Below, piece after piece: positions 1 to 8,421 of a stretch of 30,317 bases of DNA. The notes under the pieces are model-generated. The model ran no database searches. It saw only the letters and a list, made by a program, of their open reading frames with translations, and was not told where the DNA came from. The DNA is from JAZNBI01 sp045586995 (GTDB lineage: Bacteria; Bacillota; Clostridia; Oscillospirales; CAG-272). Each line of letters starts with the position of its first letter. Position 1 is the first letter of the stretch. The stretch covers positions 1 through 30,317 of the forward strand of contig JAZNBI010000130.1 in the NCBI GenBank assembly GCA_045586995.1. Direction: 5' to 3'. The position numbers and the translations under genes are program-made.

Positions 1-236
1 TTTTCTACACACTTGCCGAAAAGGGCTGGCCTATGATAGGGCTTGAAGGCGTAGGTATGAGTCTTGAAGACATATTTATCACTATCGTCGACAACACCTC
101 TGCGCCGAAATCAAGGCGAGAGAAGGATAATCGAATCAAGGTGACGGGCAGATCCAAAATCAACGCCGAAAAAGAATTGGCGCAGAATATTATTGACAAA
201 ACGTCCGCATCTCAAAACGACATAAATAACAAATAA
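1..236 (+). CDS. ABC transporter ATP-binding protein, C-terminal end (5' truncated by window)
   Basis: Only the last 78 or so codons are present; the frame is open from base 3 to the TAA at 234-236. The visible protein includes AEKGWPMIGLEGVGMSLEDI, which resembles the tail after the ATPase domain in Gld/CcmA-type exporters, where a 'LSLEDIF' segment closes the fold. No Walker or signature motif lies in the window, so the assignment rests on this tail and on context: the next genes are an ABC-2 permease and a GldG-like protein, the usual partners of a GldA-like ATPase. The last 45 or so residues are hydrophilic and lysine-rich, longer than the minimal family tail. It would energise the membrane complex encoded at 282-4572. 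Confidence 0.75.
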   Translation, partial: FYTLAEKGWPMIGLEGVGMSLEDIFITIVDNTSAPKSRREKDNRIKVTGRSKINAEKELAQNIIDKTSASQNDINNK

Positions 237-254
237 TAAAAACGAAAGGAAAAG

Positions 255-268
255 CGGTATCCTTACCG
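255..268 (+). promoter_or_regulatory. Small hairpin between distant Shine-Dalgarno and permease start
   Basis: CGGTA (255-259) pairs with TACCG (264-268) around a 4-base loop. It sits between AAAGGA (245-250) and the ATG at 282, and folding would shorten the effective distance. This is a 5-bp stem only, so it may be chance. Confidence 0.3.
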
Positions 269-281
269 TATCATAAATAAT

Positions 282-1055
282 ATGTTTGCCATTTATAAAA
301 AAGAGATGCGTTCATACTTTATAAATGCGATCGGCTATGTCTATATAGGTATATTCCTTGCATTTGCGGCGCTGGCTTGTTGTTATACAACACTTCAGAC
401 CAATTCATATAACACATCAACATATTTTCAGGTGCTTATTTTTGCATTCGTGATTTTAATTCCTATTTTGACGATGCGCTCGTTTGCCGAAGAACGCAAG
501 CTTCGCACCGAGCAGTTGTTAATGACCTCTCCCGTTTCACTCACGGGTATGGTACTCGGCAAATATTTTGCCGCGCTTACTCTCTTTTCAAGCACACTTA
601 TCTTCTCGTGCATTAACTTTTTCCCGCTTTACTCAATAGCGAGAGCTGAAAGAGCCGGAGCGGGCTATGCAACGAAGCATATAGGACCTGTTACTGCCGA
701 GATCGTCGGACGTCTTATAGGAGTATTCCTTATCGGCGCGGCGTTTATCGCAATCGGTATTTTTATTTCGTCACTTACCGAAAACCAACTGACCGCAGCG
801 GTTTTGACGATAGGAATTATTCTTTTTATGGTCGTTATGGGAACGGTAAACCAGATCGGAAGCGACGAGGAAGGAAACCGCCTCATTTCGAACCCCGCGA
901 TTCGTTTTGTGCTTGACTGGATCTCGATTTTAAGCCGCTTCTCATATTTCGGCTTCGGACTGTTTGATTTTTCAGCGCTTTTATATTACATTTCGATTAC
1001 ATTTGTTTTCATTTTCCTTACCGTGCGCGTTTATGAAAAGCGCCGTTGGGGTTAA
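282..1055 (+). CDS. ABC-2 type permease (GldF-like)
   Basis: 257 residues with about six hydrophobic segments and the N-terminal signature MFAIYKKEMRSYF that opens many ABC-2/GldF-type permeases. The motif MRSFAEERKLRTEQLLMTSP (near residues 65-85) is the cytoplasmic loop typical of this family. It would form the membrane channel with the ATPase ending at 236. The substrate is unknown; in Bacteroidota the Gld genes serve gliding and secretion, but the Firmicutes homologues are uncharacterised. The start has no Shine-Dalgarno at normal spacing: AAAGGA at 245-250 is about 30 bases upstream, with a 5-bp hairpin between. No alternative in-frame start exists back to the previous stop. The gene lies 45 bases after the ATPase gene and 20 bases before the GldG-like start. 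Confidence 0.88.
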   Translation: MFAIYKKEMRSYFINAIGYVYIGIFLAFAALACCYTTLQTNSYNTSTYFQVLIFAFVILIPILTMRSFAEERKLRTEQLLMTSPVSLTGMVLGKYFAALTLFSSTLIFSCINFFPLYSIARAERAGAGYATKHIGPVTAEIVGRLIGVFLIGAAFIAIGIFISSLTENQLTAAVLTIGIILFMVVMGTVNQIGSDEEGNRLISNPAIRFVLDWISILSRFSYFGFGLFDFSALLYYISITFVFIFLTVRVYEKRRWG

Positions 1056-1075
1056 TACGGAAGGAGGGCTATATA

Positions 1076-2776
1076 ATGAAAGGAAACTTAACAAGAAGCC
1101 GTAAATTCCGTTACGGAAGCGTTTCGGTAATACTAACAGCGGTAGTTATTACAGTTGTAATTTTAATCAACGTTCTTTTCACCGCACTGGCAAGCAAATA
1201 CAATTTATATATCGATATGACTGCAGAATCGCTCTTTACCTTGAGCGACGCATGTGTAGACCTTCTCAACAATTACGAAATTGTCAAAAAGGTTGACGAT
1301 ATAAACAAAGAAAGACAAGCATATAACACCGAAAACGGCTATAACGAAAGCGACGCGGGATATAAGGAAAATCTTTGGATCTATATCAATTTCTGCGACG
1401 TTGAGGATAATATCGAAGCCGAAGCCACACAATTTTACGTTCTTGGTATCGCAAGAGAGCTTCAGCAGGCGTTTCCCAAGACCATAAAGCTCAACTTTAT
1501 AAATATTTGGGAAAATCCCACGGCAGTGGACAAGTTCAAGACCTCAACGCTTACGTCTATTTACTCCACCGACGTTATCGTTGAATTTGGCACGGAATAC
1601 CGTATTTACTCGCTCTCACAGCTATACGTGCTCGGAGAGGATGAAAAGCCCTGGGCGTTTAACGCCGAAAAAAGACTTGCTTCGGCAATTCTTGCGGTTA
1701 CGAAATCCGAAACGCCTATTGCCTGCGTTACAATTAATCACGGCGAGACCTTGAAGGATTATGAGCTGCTCTATCAGCTTCAGGACGCAGGATATACAAT
1801 AAATTCGATAGACCTTATCAGGCAGGATATACCCGAGGATTGCGACCTGCTCGTGACGTATAATCCGATTTCGGATTTTCTCAATGACGATGACGTCGAA
1901 GCGGGCGTGACCGACATTTCCGAGATAGGAAAGCTTGTCGATTATCTTTCCTCCGACGAAGGAAACTCATATATGGTATTTCTCTCCCCCGACGTCCCCG
2001 CGCTTCCTCACCTTGAAGAATATCTTTCGGAATATTGGGGTGTTGAATTCCAAAGAAACGTAACAGCTCAGGGAAATAAATATTCTTATAAGGTAAAGGA
2101 CTCCGAGCAATCGCTCAGTTCCGACGGAATGACGGTTGTCGGACAATATACCACTGCAGGCGCAGGTGCGGATTTAAGTGCCGATATGCGCAAGGTAGCA
2201 TATCCCTCAAAGGTAATTTTCAAAAACGTAATGCCTATAAAATATTCCTTTGACACCGTCTATTACGATGACAAAAATGACGACACCAAGAATCATTGGT
2301 ACGGATTTAAATACAACAACGGAATCGCGCGTTCTGTTTACGATATTTTCACGTCTACCGGAAATGCGGTAGCAATGGCAAACGGCGTTGAGGTTGCAAA
2401 AGCGACCGAGCTTGAGCCGTTTAAGCTTATGACTATATCTATACAGCTTCGCAACCAGCAAGAGGATTCCTACGGATATGACTTTGCATCAAACAATTCA
2501 TACGTTCTCGCGTGCGGCTCTGTAGATTTTGCCGCAAAATCATTTATACAGTCCTCCACATACGGCAACTCCGAGCTTTTAAATTCGGCGTTGCAGGTTA
2601 TGAGCAAGGATTCTATTGCAATTACCACTCTTAAATTTGTTCCGTTTGCGGATTCAACGATAGACAGTCTGACCACAGCTGAAGCAAATCAATATACAGT
2701 TGTTCTCACCACAGTTCCTTCGGTAATCATACTGGCTGTCGGAATATTTGTTTTGGTTAGGAGAAAATATTCATGA
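1076..2776 (+). CDS. GldG-like ABC transporter accessory protein
   Basis: 566 residues from the ATG at 1076, chosen because GGAAGGAGGG at 1060-1069 is placed correctly for it; the longer reading from 1046 overlaps the permease gene and lacks a ribosome site. One membrane segment lies near residues 15-40, a long extracytoplasmic region follows, and a second membrane segment near the C terminus ends in RRKYS. The layout and the segment containing ITINHGETL-like residues (VTINHGETLKDYELLYQL) match the GldG / 'ABC-type uncharacterised transport system' family. It likely acts outside the membrane as a partner of the permease. It overlaps the next gene by the 4-base ATGA, which implies translational coupling. 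Confidence 0.82.
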   Translation: MKGNLTRSRKFRYGSVSVILTAVVITVVILINVLFTALASKYNLYIDMTAESLFTLSDACVDLLNNYEIVKKVDDINKERQAYNTENGYNESDAGYKENLWIYINFCDVEDNIEAEATQFYVLGIARELQQAFPKTIKLNFINIWENPTAVDKFKTSTLTSIYSTDVIVEFGTEYRIYSLSQLYVLGEDEKPWAFNAEKRLASAILAVTKSETPIACVTINHGETLKDYELLYQLQDAGYTINSIDLIRQDIPEDCDLLVTYNPISDFLNDDDVEAGVTDISEIGKLVDYLSSDEGNSYMVFLSPDVPALPHLEEYLSEYWGVEFQRNVTAQGNKYSYKVKDSEQSLSSDGMTVVGQYTTAGAGADLSADMRKVAYPSKVIFKNVMPIKYSFDTVYYDDKNDDTKNHWYGFKYNNGIARSVYDIFTSTGNAVAMANGVEVAKATELEPFKLMTISIQLRNQQEDSYGYDFASNNSYVLACGSVDFAAKSFIQSSTYGNSELLNSALQVMSKDSIAITTLKFVPFADSTIDSLTTAEANQYTVVLTTVPSVIILAVGIFVLVRRKYS

Positions 2777-4572
2777 CAGACGAAAAAAAGGTCAAAGTAG
2801 GCCTTTCAATGCACAAAAAACAAAAAATTGCCATTTATGCGTGTTGTGCGGCAATAATTTTGCTTTCAATTACTCTTATTTTGGTAAATTATTTTACGGG
2901 AATTCAAAAATACACCGAAACCGACGGTGAGGGTAACACCTACACTTATTATATTAAAGAAAAAGACGGCGTGTACGTGCTTTGCGACGAGGACGGCTAT
3001 ACCGTTTCCAAAACACCCGACGGATATTATGCTACCGAAAACAATCTGCTTTCGGTAGATGAAAAAACCGGAAAATGGTCTACGTTTGCATCGGTTGCCG
3101 TTTCGGATGAGGAGCAGGTCGGATTTAACAACCGAATTTTGATCTACAAATATATAACCAGAAACGATATAGCATCTATCGAGGTGCACAATGAATACGG
3201 AAGCTACACCGTAAAGAGCGACGGCAAAACCGAAGAAGGCGGAGTTAAATTTATTATTGAAGGTTATCCATTGGCTTCTATTGACAACACAATGCTTTCG
3301 TCCATAGTTACAAGTACGGGATATACGCTTGCTATGGAAAAAATTTCAAACGAAGCTCTTGAAAAATACGGGCTTGCCGAATACGGACTTGTGGACACCG
3401 AAAACTATTTCACCATTACTGATACATCGGGCAAAAGCTATACTATGTTTATCGGTAACCTGATTCCGTCCGGCGCAGGATATTACGTCAGACGCTCGGG
3501 ATTTAATGCGGTTTATATTTTGAGCAAGGATATATCGAAGGCGTTGCTCGCACCCGTGGAAAATCTTGCCACGCCTATGATAGTTTATCCCACGACTCTT
3601 ACAACCTATTACAATGTAAAGGATTTTATGTTGACAAGCTACACGTATGACGAAGCGGGCGAGATCAAAAGCTCCGACCTTATGGTCTGGTTCTCTTTCT
3701 GGGATATGACAGAACGTCAAAACACCGAATACAGCGGTCAGCCGTACGTAATGAACGGTAAAAAGCTCGGCGGTTATATTCCTAATTCAAACAATGTCGA
3801 CACCGCACTTCAGCATTTTTACAATATGAGCTTTCTATGTGTCAAAAGCTTGACGATAACAGACGAAATAATCGCAAAATATGACCTTTCCAAGCCCAAA
3901 TATATGATCGCGTATGATTATATAGTTTACAACAAGGATGCTTCTGTTGCCAACACCATTCCCACTATACTTTATATCAGCGATATGACCGAAAACGGCA
4001 CGTATTACGTCGCCTCGACGCTTTTCGAGCAAATTGTTGAGGTTGACAGATATCAGCTTGAATTTCTTGCGTGGGATTCTTCAAAGTGGATAGAATCGGC
4101 TTATTTCCAGCTTCCTTTGTTGTATTGTACCGACATTACCATTGATGCACCCGATTATAATCTATCAATAATGCTCGACAACTCGGCATCCGAAAGCAAC
4201 TCCACAACCAATATCACTGTAACCGCCGCCGAAAACTCGGGCAACTATAAAAAAATTGAAAATGTTGACAATTTCCGAAATTACTATAAAACTATGCTTT
4301 ATGCAAGCTTTGCGGGAAGAAGCGAGCACACCGCCGAGGAAATAGAAGATATCGTCAGCGATGAAAGCAATTATCAGCTTACAATGACGGTTCATTCTTC
4401 CACGGGACGCGAGCTTAAGTTCACATTTTATAAGGACACGACCCTTAAATCGCTTGTCAAGGTCGGCGAGGACGTAGAATTTTACGTGCTGACCGAGCGC
4501 GTTAACAAATTCATTTCGGACGCGAAAAAGCTCTATAAGGGCGAAATCATTGACCCTGTTGCTCAAAATTAA
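2773..4572 (+). CDS. DUF4340 domain-containing membrane-anchored protein
   Basis: 599 residues with a short cytoplasmic N terminus, one membrane helix near residues 17-38, then a large extracytoplasmic beta-rich region. Repeated lysine/glycine/tyrosine-rich modules and the position directly after a GldG-like gene are characteristic of DUF4340 proteins, which accompany Gld-type ABC exporters. No catalytic motif was recognised. TTAGGAG at 2758-2764 is the likely ribosome site, and the start overlaps the previous stop (ATGA, 2773-2776). Probable role: extracytoplasmic component of the same ABC system, of unknown substrate. Confidence 0.75.
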   Translation: MTDEKKVKVGLSMHKKQKIAIYACCAAIILLSITLILVNYFTGIQKYTETDGEGNTYTYYIKEKDGVYVLCDEDGYTVSKTPDGYYATENNLLSVDEKTGKWSTFASVAVSDEEQVGFNNRILIYKYITRNDIASIEVHNEYGSYTVKSDGKTEEGGVKFIIEGYPLASIDNTMLSSIVTSTGYTLAMEKISNEALEKYGLAEYGLVDTENYFTITDTSGKSYTMFIGNLIPSGAGYYVRRSGFNAVYILSKDISKALLAPVENLATPMIVYPTTLTTYYNVKDFMLTSYTYDEAGEIKSSDLMVWFSFWDMTERQNTEYSGQPYVMNGKKLGGYIPNSNNVDTALQHFYNMSFLCVKSLTITDEIIAKYDLSKPKYMIAYDYIVYNKDASVANTIPTILYISDMTENGTYYVASTLFEQIVEVDRYQLEFLAWDSSKWIESAYFQLPLLYCTDITIDAPDYNLSIMLDNSASESNSTTNITVTAAENSGNYKKIENVDNFRNYYKTMLYASFAGRSEHTAEEIEDIVSDESNYQLTMTVHSSTGRELKFTFYKDTTLKSLVKVGEDVEFYVLTERVNKFISDAKKLYKGEIIDPVAQN

Positions 4573-4593
4573 GAGTGTAAGAGGTTTTGCTAA

Positions 4594-5337
4594 ATGAACA
4601 GTGAACAAAACGATATCAAAAAAAGTTCTTTTGGGAGAATATTATCGAAAGCGTTAAAGATAATCTGTATTCTCGTAATCGCTTCGGTAAATATTTTTCT
4701 TATTTGGCGAATGCTTTCGTCAGAAACCCCAAAAGAGCTTAAGACACTTGAAGTAAACGAGCAGCTTGCCGCCGCATATGAACGGTACGGCAACGAAATC
4801 GAGCTTTTTTATCAGGAACAAAACAGTATCACTCGTACAGAAGAAAATTACGGATATTTTTCGGTAGTGCACTCGGTATTTATTCCGCAGGCAAACCAAT
4901 TACAGATAATCGTGCGATATAATAACAGTACGCTGCGCGCCTTGGCAGAGGATTATGGGCTTTCGGCAGTTCCCAACAGAAGTGATGAGCTATACGATAT
5001 CACGATTTTGGAAACAAACGATGCCACCCCCGAAATAAGAGAAGACAATACAAATATCGACAATCTGATTTTGCAAAGATATTTTCCGTCTAAGGTAGAA
5101 AAATTCGAAAGAAATCTTTATAATTACCGCAAGCTCGTATTTGACAATATCACCGTAGACGAGTTAACTGTCGGTGTTTTCGTGGATTTTTACTATGTCG
5201 GTGATATAGATTACGAAAAAACGGCATACGGAACGCTGTGTCTGTATGATGACGAATCGGTAAATCTCAAATATAAGCTCACCGCAAATGATAAAACGGC
5301 GCTGGAAAGATATTCAAAAGAAAACAAAAACAGTTAA
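4594..5337 (+). CDS. Conserved-context membrane-anchored protein of unknown function
   Basis: 247 residues. A single hydrophobic helix near residues 22-42 follows a basic N terminus; about 200 charged, soluble residues are predicted outside the membrane. No family was recognised. AAGAGG at 4578-4583 can serve as ribosome site. The gene starts 21 bases after the DUF4340 gene and ends 25 bases before the esterase start, so it is very probably in the same transcript. It could be a further accessory subunit of the Gld-type system, but nothing in the sequence proves this. Confidence 0.7.
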   Translation: MNSEQNDIKKSSFGRILSKALKIICILVIASVNIFLIWRMLSSETPKELKTLEVNEQLAAAYERYGNEIELFYQEQNSITRTEENYGYFSVVHSVFIPQANQLQIIVRYNNSTLRALAEDYGLSAVPNRSDELYDITILETNDATPEIREDNTNIDNLILQRYFPSKVEKFERNLYNYRKLVFDNITVDELTVGVFVDFYYVGDIDYEKTAYGTLCLYDDESVNLKYKLTANDKTALERYSKENKNS

Positions 5338-5362
5338 ATATTTTATTAAAGGAGAAAAAGCT

Positions 5363-6322
5363 ATGCCTGTATTAGACATGCCGCTAAGTAAGCTTTATGA
5401 GTATCAAGGAACAAACCCTTGCCCCTCGGATTTTGATGAATTCTGGGATCGTTCTATTGCCGAAATGAAAGCGGTTGACCCGCAAGTCAAGCTTGTTAAG
5501 CACGACTCCTGCTCCAAAATCGCAGACTTATATGAATTGTGGTTCACAAGCACGAAAAACGCCCGTATCTTTGCAAAGCTTGCCGTTCCGAAGAATATAA
5601 AGGGAAATGTTCCCGCTATTCTCCACTTCCACGGTCTTTCAGGGGCGGGTATGAGCTGGTCTTCGCTTTTTAAATATGCCTCGCAGGGATATGTCGTTGC
5701 CACAATGGATACCCGAGGACAGGGCGGTTTCTCACAGGACGTCGGCGGTGTAAGCGGAACGACCTACACAACGCCTTTTATGAGGGGCTTTGAAGGAAAA
5801 CCCGAGGATATGCTTTTAAGAGATATATTTTTGGATACAGCAAAGCTTGCCGAAGTAGTTATGTCGCTTGATTATGTAGACGAAACCCGTGTAGGCGCTT
5901 TCGGCGGCTCTCAAGGCGGCGGTCTGACTGTTGCATGCGCGGCTCTCGTTCCCCAAATCAAGAAAATTGCTCCTTGCTATCCGTATATGTCCGACTATAA
6001 GCGCGTATTCGATATGGACTTAAATAAAGGCGCGTATGAGGGCTTGAAATATTATTTCAGAAATTTCGACCCGCGTCACGAACGCGAAACCGAAATTTTT
6101 ACAAAGCTCGGTTACATAGATATTCAGTTCCTCGCAAAGAGGATAAAGGCGGAGGTTTTGATGTCGACAGGTCTTATGGACAGCATCTGCCCGCCGTCAA
6201 CTCAGTTTGCAATGTATAATAAGATCACCTCAAAGAAATCCGTGGATATATATCCGGATTTCGGCCATGAAGGTCTTAAGGGCGCGGATGACAGAGAATT
6301 CGAATTCTTTGGAGATTTATAA
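5363..6322 (+). CDS. CE7 acetyl-xylan esterase / cephalosporin-C deacetylase family
   Basis: 319 residues from the ATG at 5363 (AAAGGAG at 5349-5355), a typical CE7 length; the in-frame start at 5288 would overlap the preceding gene. The alpha/beta-hydrolase fold is clear: HFHGLSG oxyanion region, TMDTRGQG, nucleophile Ser183 in GGSQGGG, Asp273 in GLMDSICPPS and His302 in DFGHEG. These triad positions agree with characterised CE7 enzymes. The family removes acetyl groups from xylo-oligosaccharides and, promiscuously, cephalosporin C. There is no signal peptide, so it acts in the cytoplasm on imported oligosaccharides. It is the last gene before the terminator at 6327-6371, apparently in the transcript of the ABC system upstream. 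Confidence 0.93.
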   Translation: MPVLDMPLSKLYEYQGTNPCPSDFDEFWDRSIAEMKAVDPQVKLVKHDSCSKIADLYELWFTSTKNARIFAKLAVPKNIKGNVPAILHFHGLSGAGMSWSSLFKYASQGYVVATMDTRGQGGFSQDVGGVSGTTYTTPFMRGFEGKPEDMLLRDIFLDTAKLAEVVMSLDYVDETRVGAFGGSQGGGLTVACAALVPQIKKIAPCYPYMSDYKRVFDMDLNKGAYEGLKYYFRNFDPRHERETEIFTKLGYIDIQFLAKRIKAEVLMSTGLMDSICPPSTQFAMYNKITSKKSVDIYPDFGHEGLKGADDREFEFFGDL

Positions 6323-6326
6323 TAAG

Positions 6327-6371
6327 TAAAAGTACCGATTATGATACTGCATATCATAATCGGTACTTTTA
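6327..6371. terminator. Bidirectional terminator between esterase and epimerase genes
   Basis: A 20-bp perfect stem (6327-6346 with 6352-6371) encloses a 5-base loop. The arms begin TAAAAGTACC and end GGTACTTTTA, giving a U-run for both strands. It lies just after the esterase stop on the + strand and overlaps the stop codon of the convergent epimerase gene (6369-6371). Confidence 0.9.
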
Positions 6372-7481
6372 TATCTGATTTTCTAAAAGTTCTGTGATCA
6401 TATCGGCAATTAATTCCGATGCTTTACCGTTACCGTATGGATTTACAGTGCACACCATTTTGTTGTATTCTTCGGAATCGTCAAGCAAAAGCTTGAAATT
6501 TGCGTATATTTCTTTTTCGTCCACGCCTACAACTCTCACAGCACCCACGGCTTTTGCTTCAGGACGTTCGGTGGTATTACGCATTAAAATTACCGGCTTT
6601 CGCAAGGCAGGTGCTTCTTCTTGAATTCCTCCCGAATCGGTTAAGATCAAATAGCTTCTTGCTAAAAAATTGTGAAAATCTTTTACCCTTAACGGCTCAA
6701 TTAATTTAATTTTTCTGCAATCGCCCAATTCCGAATATGCACATTCGCGGACAAGCGGATTTGCATGTACGGGATAAACCGCTTTAACGTCCTCATATTC
6801 CTCTAAAGCCCTGCGAATCGCCCTGAACATCGATCGCATCGGAGGGCCGAGATTTTCCCGTCTGTGTGCGGTAATGATAACCATTCTGCTATCCGAAGCC
6901 CACTTCAACACGTGGTGTGTGTAATTAGTATCAACCGTATATTTGAGAGCATCAACAACGGTATTTCCCGTCACGTAAACCGTATCGGGAGAGCACCCCT
7001 CTCGAAGCAAATTGTTTTTATTAACCTCGGTGGGCGCAAAATTATATCTGCTCATAATATCGATAGCTCTCCGATTAAATTCCTCGGGATAGGGTGAGCT
7101 TATATCATAGGTTCTCAGTCCTGCTTCTATATGACCGACGGGAATTTTCAAGCAAAAGCAGGCAAAAGAGGTTGCAAAAGCACTCGATGTATCGCCGTGT
7201 ACCAAAACAAGATCCGGTTTTATATCCTCGAGCACTTCGCGTATGCTTAGCAATATCTCTGTATTAAGCTCGAATAAGCTCTGATTTTCCTTCATTACAT
7301 TAAGATTATAGTTCGGTACAACTCCGAAAATATCGAGAATACCGTCGAGCATCTCGCGATGCTGACCTGTAACACATACAAGCACCTCAAATTTTTTCCG
7401 AGCTTTCAGTTCATTGATGACAGGACACATTTTGATCCCTTCGGGACGCGTCCCAAACACACATAAAATTTTCTTCACCAT
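6369..7481 (-). CDS. wecB: UDP-N-acetylglucosamine 2-epimerase (non-hydrolysing)
   Basis: 370 residues from the ATG at 7481, preceded by GAGGTG; a GTG two codons upstream (7487) is less well placed. The enzyme interconverts UDP-GlcNAc and UDP-ManNAc for cell-surface glycans. Family motifs are intact: GTRPEGIKM near residue 10, VHGDTSSAFA, HIEAGLRT, PEEFNRRAID, VTGNTVVDAL, TAHRREN, LTDSGGIQEEA and RNTTERPEA. The length matches the family. It is alone here, with no teichoic-acid or capsule genes beside it and convergent with the esterase gene. A 7-bp inverted repeat (7505-7511/7516-7522) lies in its leader; no clear promoter was seen. Confidence 0.95.
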   Translation of the reverse strand: MVKKILCVFGTRPEGIKMCPVINELKARKKFEVLVCVTGQHREMLDGILDIFGVVPNYNLNVMKENQSLFELNTEILLSIREVLEDIKPDLVLVHGDTSSAFATSFACFCLKIPVGHIEAGLRTYDISSPYPEEFNRRAIDIMSRYNFAPTEVNKNNLLREGCSPDTVYVTGNTVVDALKYTVDTNYTHHVLKWASDSRMVIITAHRRENLGPPMRSMFRAIRRALEEYEDVKAVYPVHANPLVRECAYSELGDCRKIKLIEPLRVKDFHNFLARSYLILTDSGGIQEEAPALRKPVILMRNTTERPEAKAVGAVRVVGVDEKEIYANFKLLLDDSEEYNKMVCTVNPYGNGKASELIADMITELLENQI

Positions 7482-7561
7482 ATTCACCTCAAAGGTTTTT
7501 TTAAGTTTATTCTGAAATAAACGATTTAATGCTTTGAAAATTCACGTGATTTTTGACACAC

Positions 7562-7595
7562 AAAAACAGCTGCCGCAAAAGCTTGCAACAGCTGT
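7562..7595 (-). terminator. Rho-independent terminator of the small lipoprotein gene
   Basis: ACAGCTG (7566-7572) pairs with CAGCTGT (7589-7595); after a 2x2 internal loop, GCAA/TTGC pairs inside. The - strand continues into a short U-run (7565-7562). It lies about 20 bases after the stop of the gene ending at 7615. Confidence 0.82.
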
Positions 7596-7614
7596 CTTAT
7601 ATTAAATATCGATA

Positions 7615-8343
7615 TTATTTTGCAGCAGAAACCGCGGTGATGTGGGGGTTAGCACCCTCATACCAATAAAGGAATCCTTCCATATCGATCTTGTCGCCTA
7701 TTTTGAGGTTCTTTACTGCTGCGTAAACGTCGGTTGTGTTATCGCAGAGATAAGACTCAACTGTAAACGAATATGTCTGACCGTTGAGAGAAGCTTTAAA
7801 ATACAAATCATTTCCATCTTCTCCGGAGCCATCCCAGTTGTAAAGGAATGCAACGTCATTACCGTCAGCGTCCTTAGATGCTTCAACTGTCAAGCCCTTG
7901 AAGGAAACGAGCTCGTTCTGATGCTTGATAAGGTCATCTGTTCCGAGAAGCGATGTTACGTCAAACGCTTCTGCAACGTAATTGCCGTCTTGGATTTCAA
8001 ACGTAGCGTCGATAATTTCAACTTCGCCCAACCACTCTGACTTATATCCGGTAACCTTTATCTTTGTTCCGACTGTCAGCCTAGCATAATCCTCCTCGGA
8101 GCATGCCATGTTGTAAAGGAAGTAAGCGCCGTCCTTATCCTGTGTATAAACGGTCGCCTTGTTATCCCACCAGCTCTGTTTTGCCTGAACATAGGTTTCA
8201 ACAACGACCTGGGTATCGAGTTCAGCAGCCATATACTCATCATAAGTCATAACGCCTTCGGATTTAACATCCTCTTGAGGTGCGCATGCCGCAAAAGCGA
8301 GCATAAGTGAAACTACCATAAAAAATGCAATAATTCTCTTCAT
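7615..8343 (-). CDS. Small secreted lipoprotein with OB-fold-like region
   Basis: 242 residues from the ATG at 8343 (AAAGGAG just upstream; the upstream start at 8385 has no ribosome site). The N terminus MKRIIAFFMVVSLMLAFAAC is a lipoprotein signal with the lipidated cysteine at residue 20. The mature part contains the stretch VGTKIKVTGYKSEWLGEVEI and a second, similar KIGDKIDMEGFLYWYEG, resembling the strand pattern of OB-fold domains seen in surface lipoproteins; this fold call is tentative. The function is unknown. It has its own promoter (8386-8414) and terminator (7562-7595), so it is a separate transcription unit downstream of the sugar-transport operon. Confidence 0.75.
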   Translation of the reverse strand: MKRIIAFFMVVSLMLAFAACAPQEDVKSEGVMTYDEYMAAELDTQVVVETYVQAKQSWWDNKATVYTQDKDGAYFLYNMACSEEDYARLTVGTKIKVTGYKSEWLGEVEIIDATFEIQDGNYVAEAFDVTSLLGTDDLIKHQNELVSFKGLTVEASKDADGNDVAFLYNWDGSGEDGNDLYFKASLNGQTYSFTVESYLCDNTTDVYAAVKNLKIGDKIDMEGFLYWYEGANPHITAVSAAK

Positions 8344-8385
8344 GTTTATTCTCCTTTTCTTTGCAAATCTTTGTAGTACAGACAT

Positions 8386-8414
8386 ATTATAGACGAAAAG
8401 CCAAAAAAAATCAA
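8386..8414 (-). promoter_or_regulatory. Sigma-A promoter for small lipoprotein gene
   Basis: On the - strand, -35 TTGATT (8414-8409), a 17-base spacer and -10 TATAAT (8391-8386) lie between the stop of the solute-binding protein gene and the lipoprotein start at 8343. Confidence 0.75.
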
Positions 8415-8421
8415 TAGTTAT

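Noticed and set aside
6327..6371. Near-perfect 20-bp palindrome considered as an operator or mobile-element end
   Set aside because: Its position between two convergent genes, small loop and A/T runs on both sides fit a bidirectional terminator.
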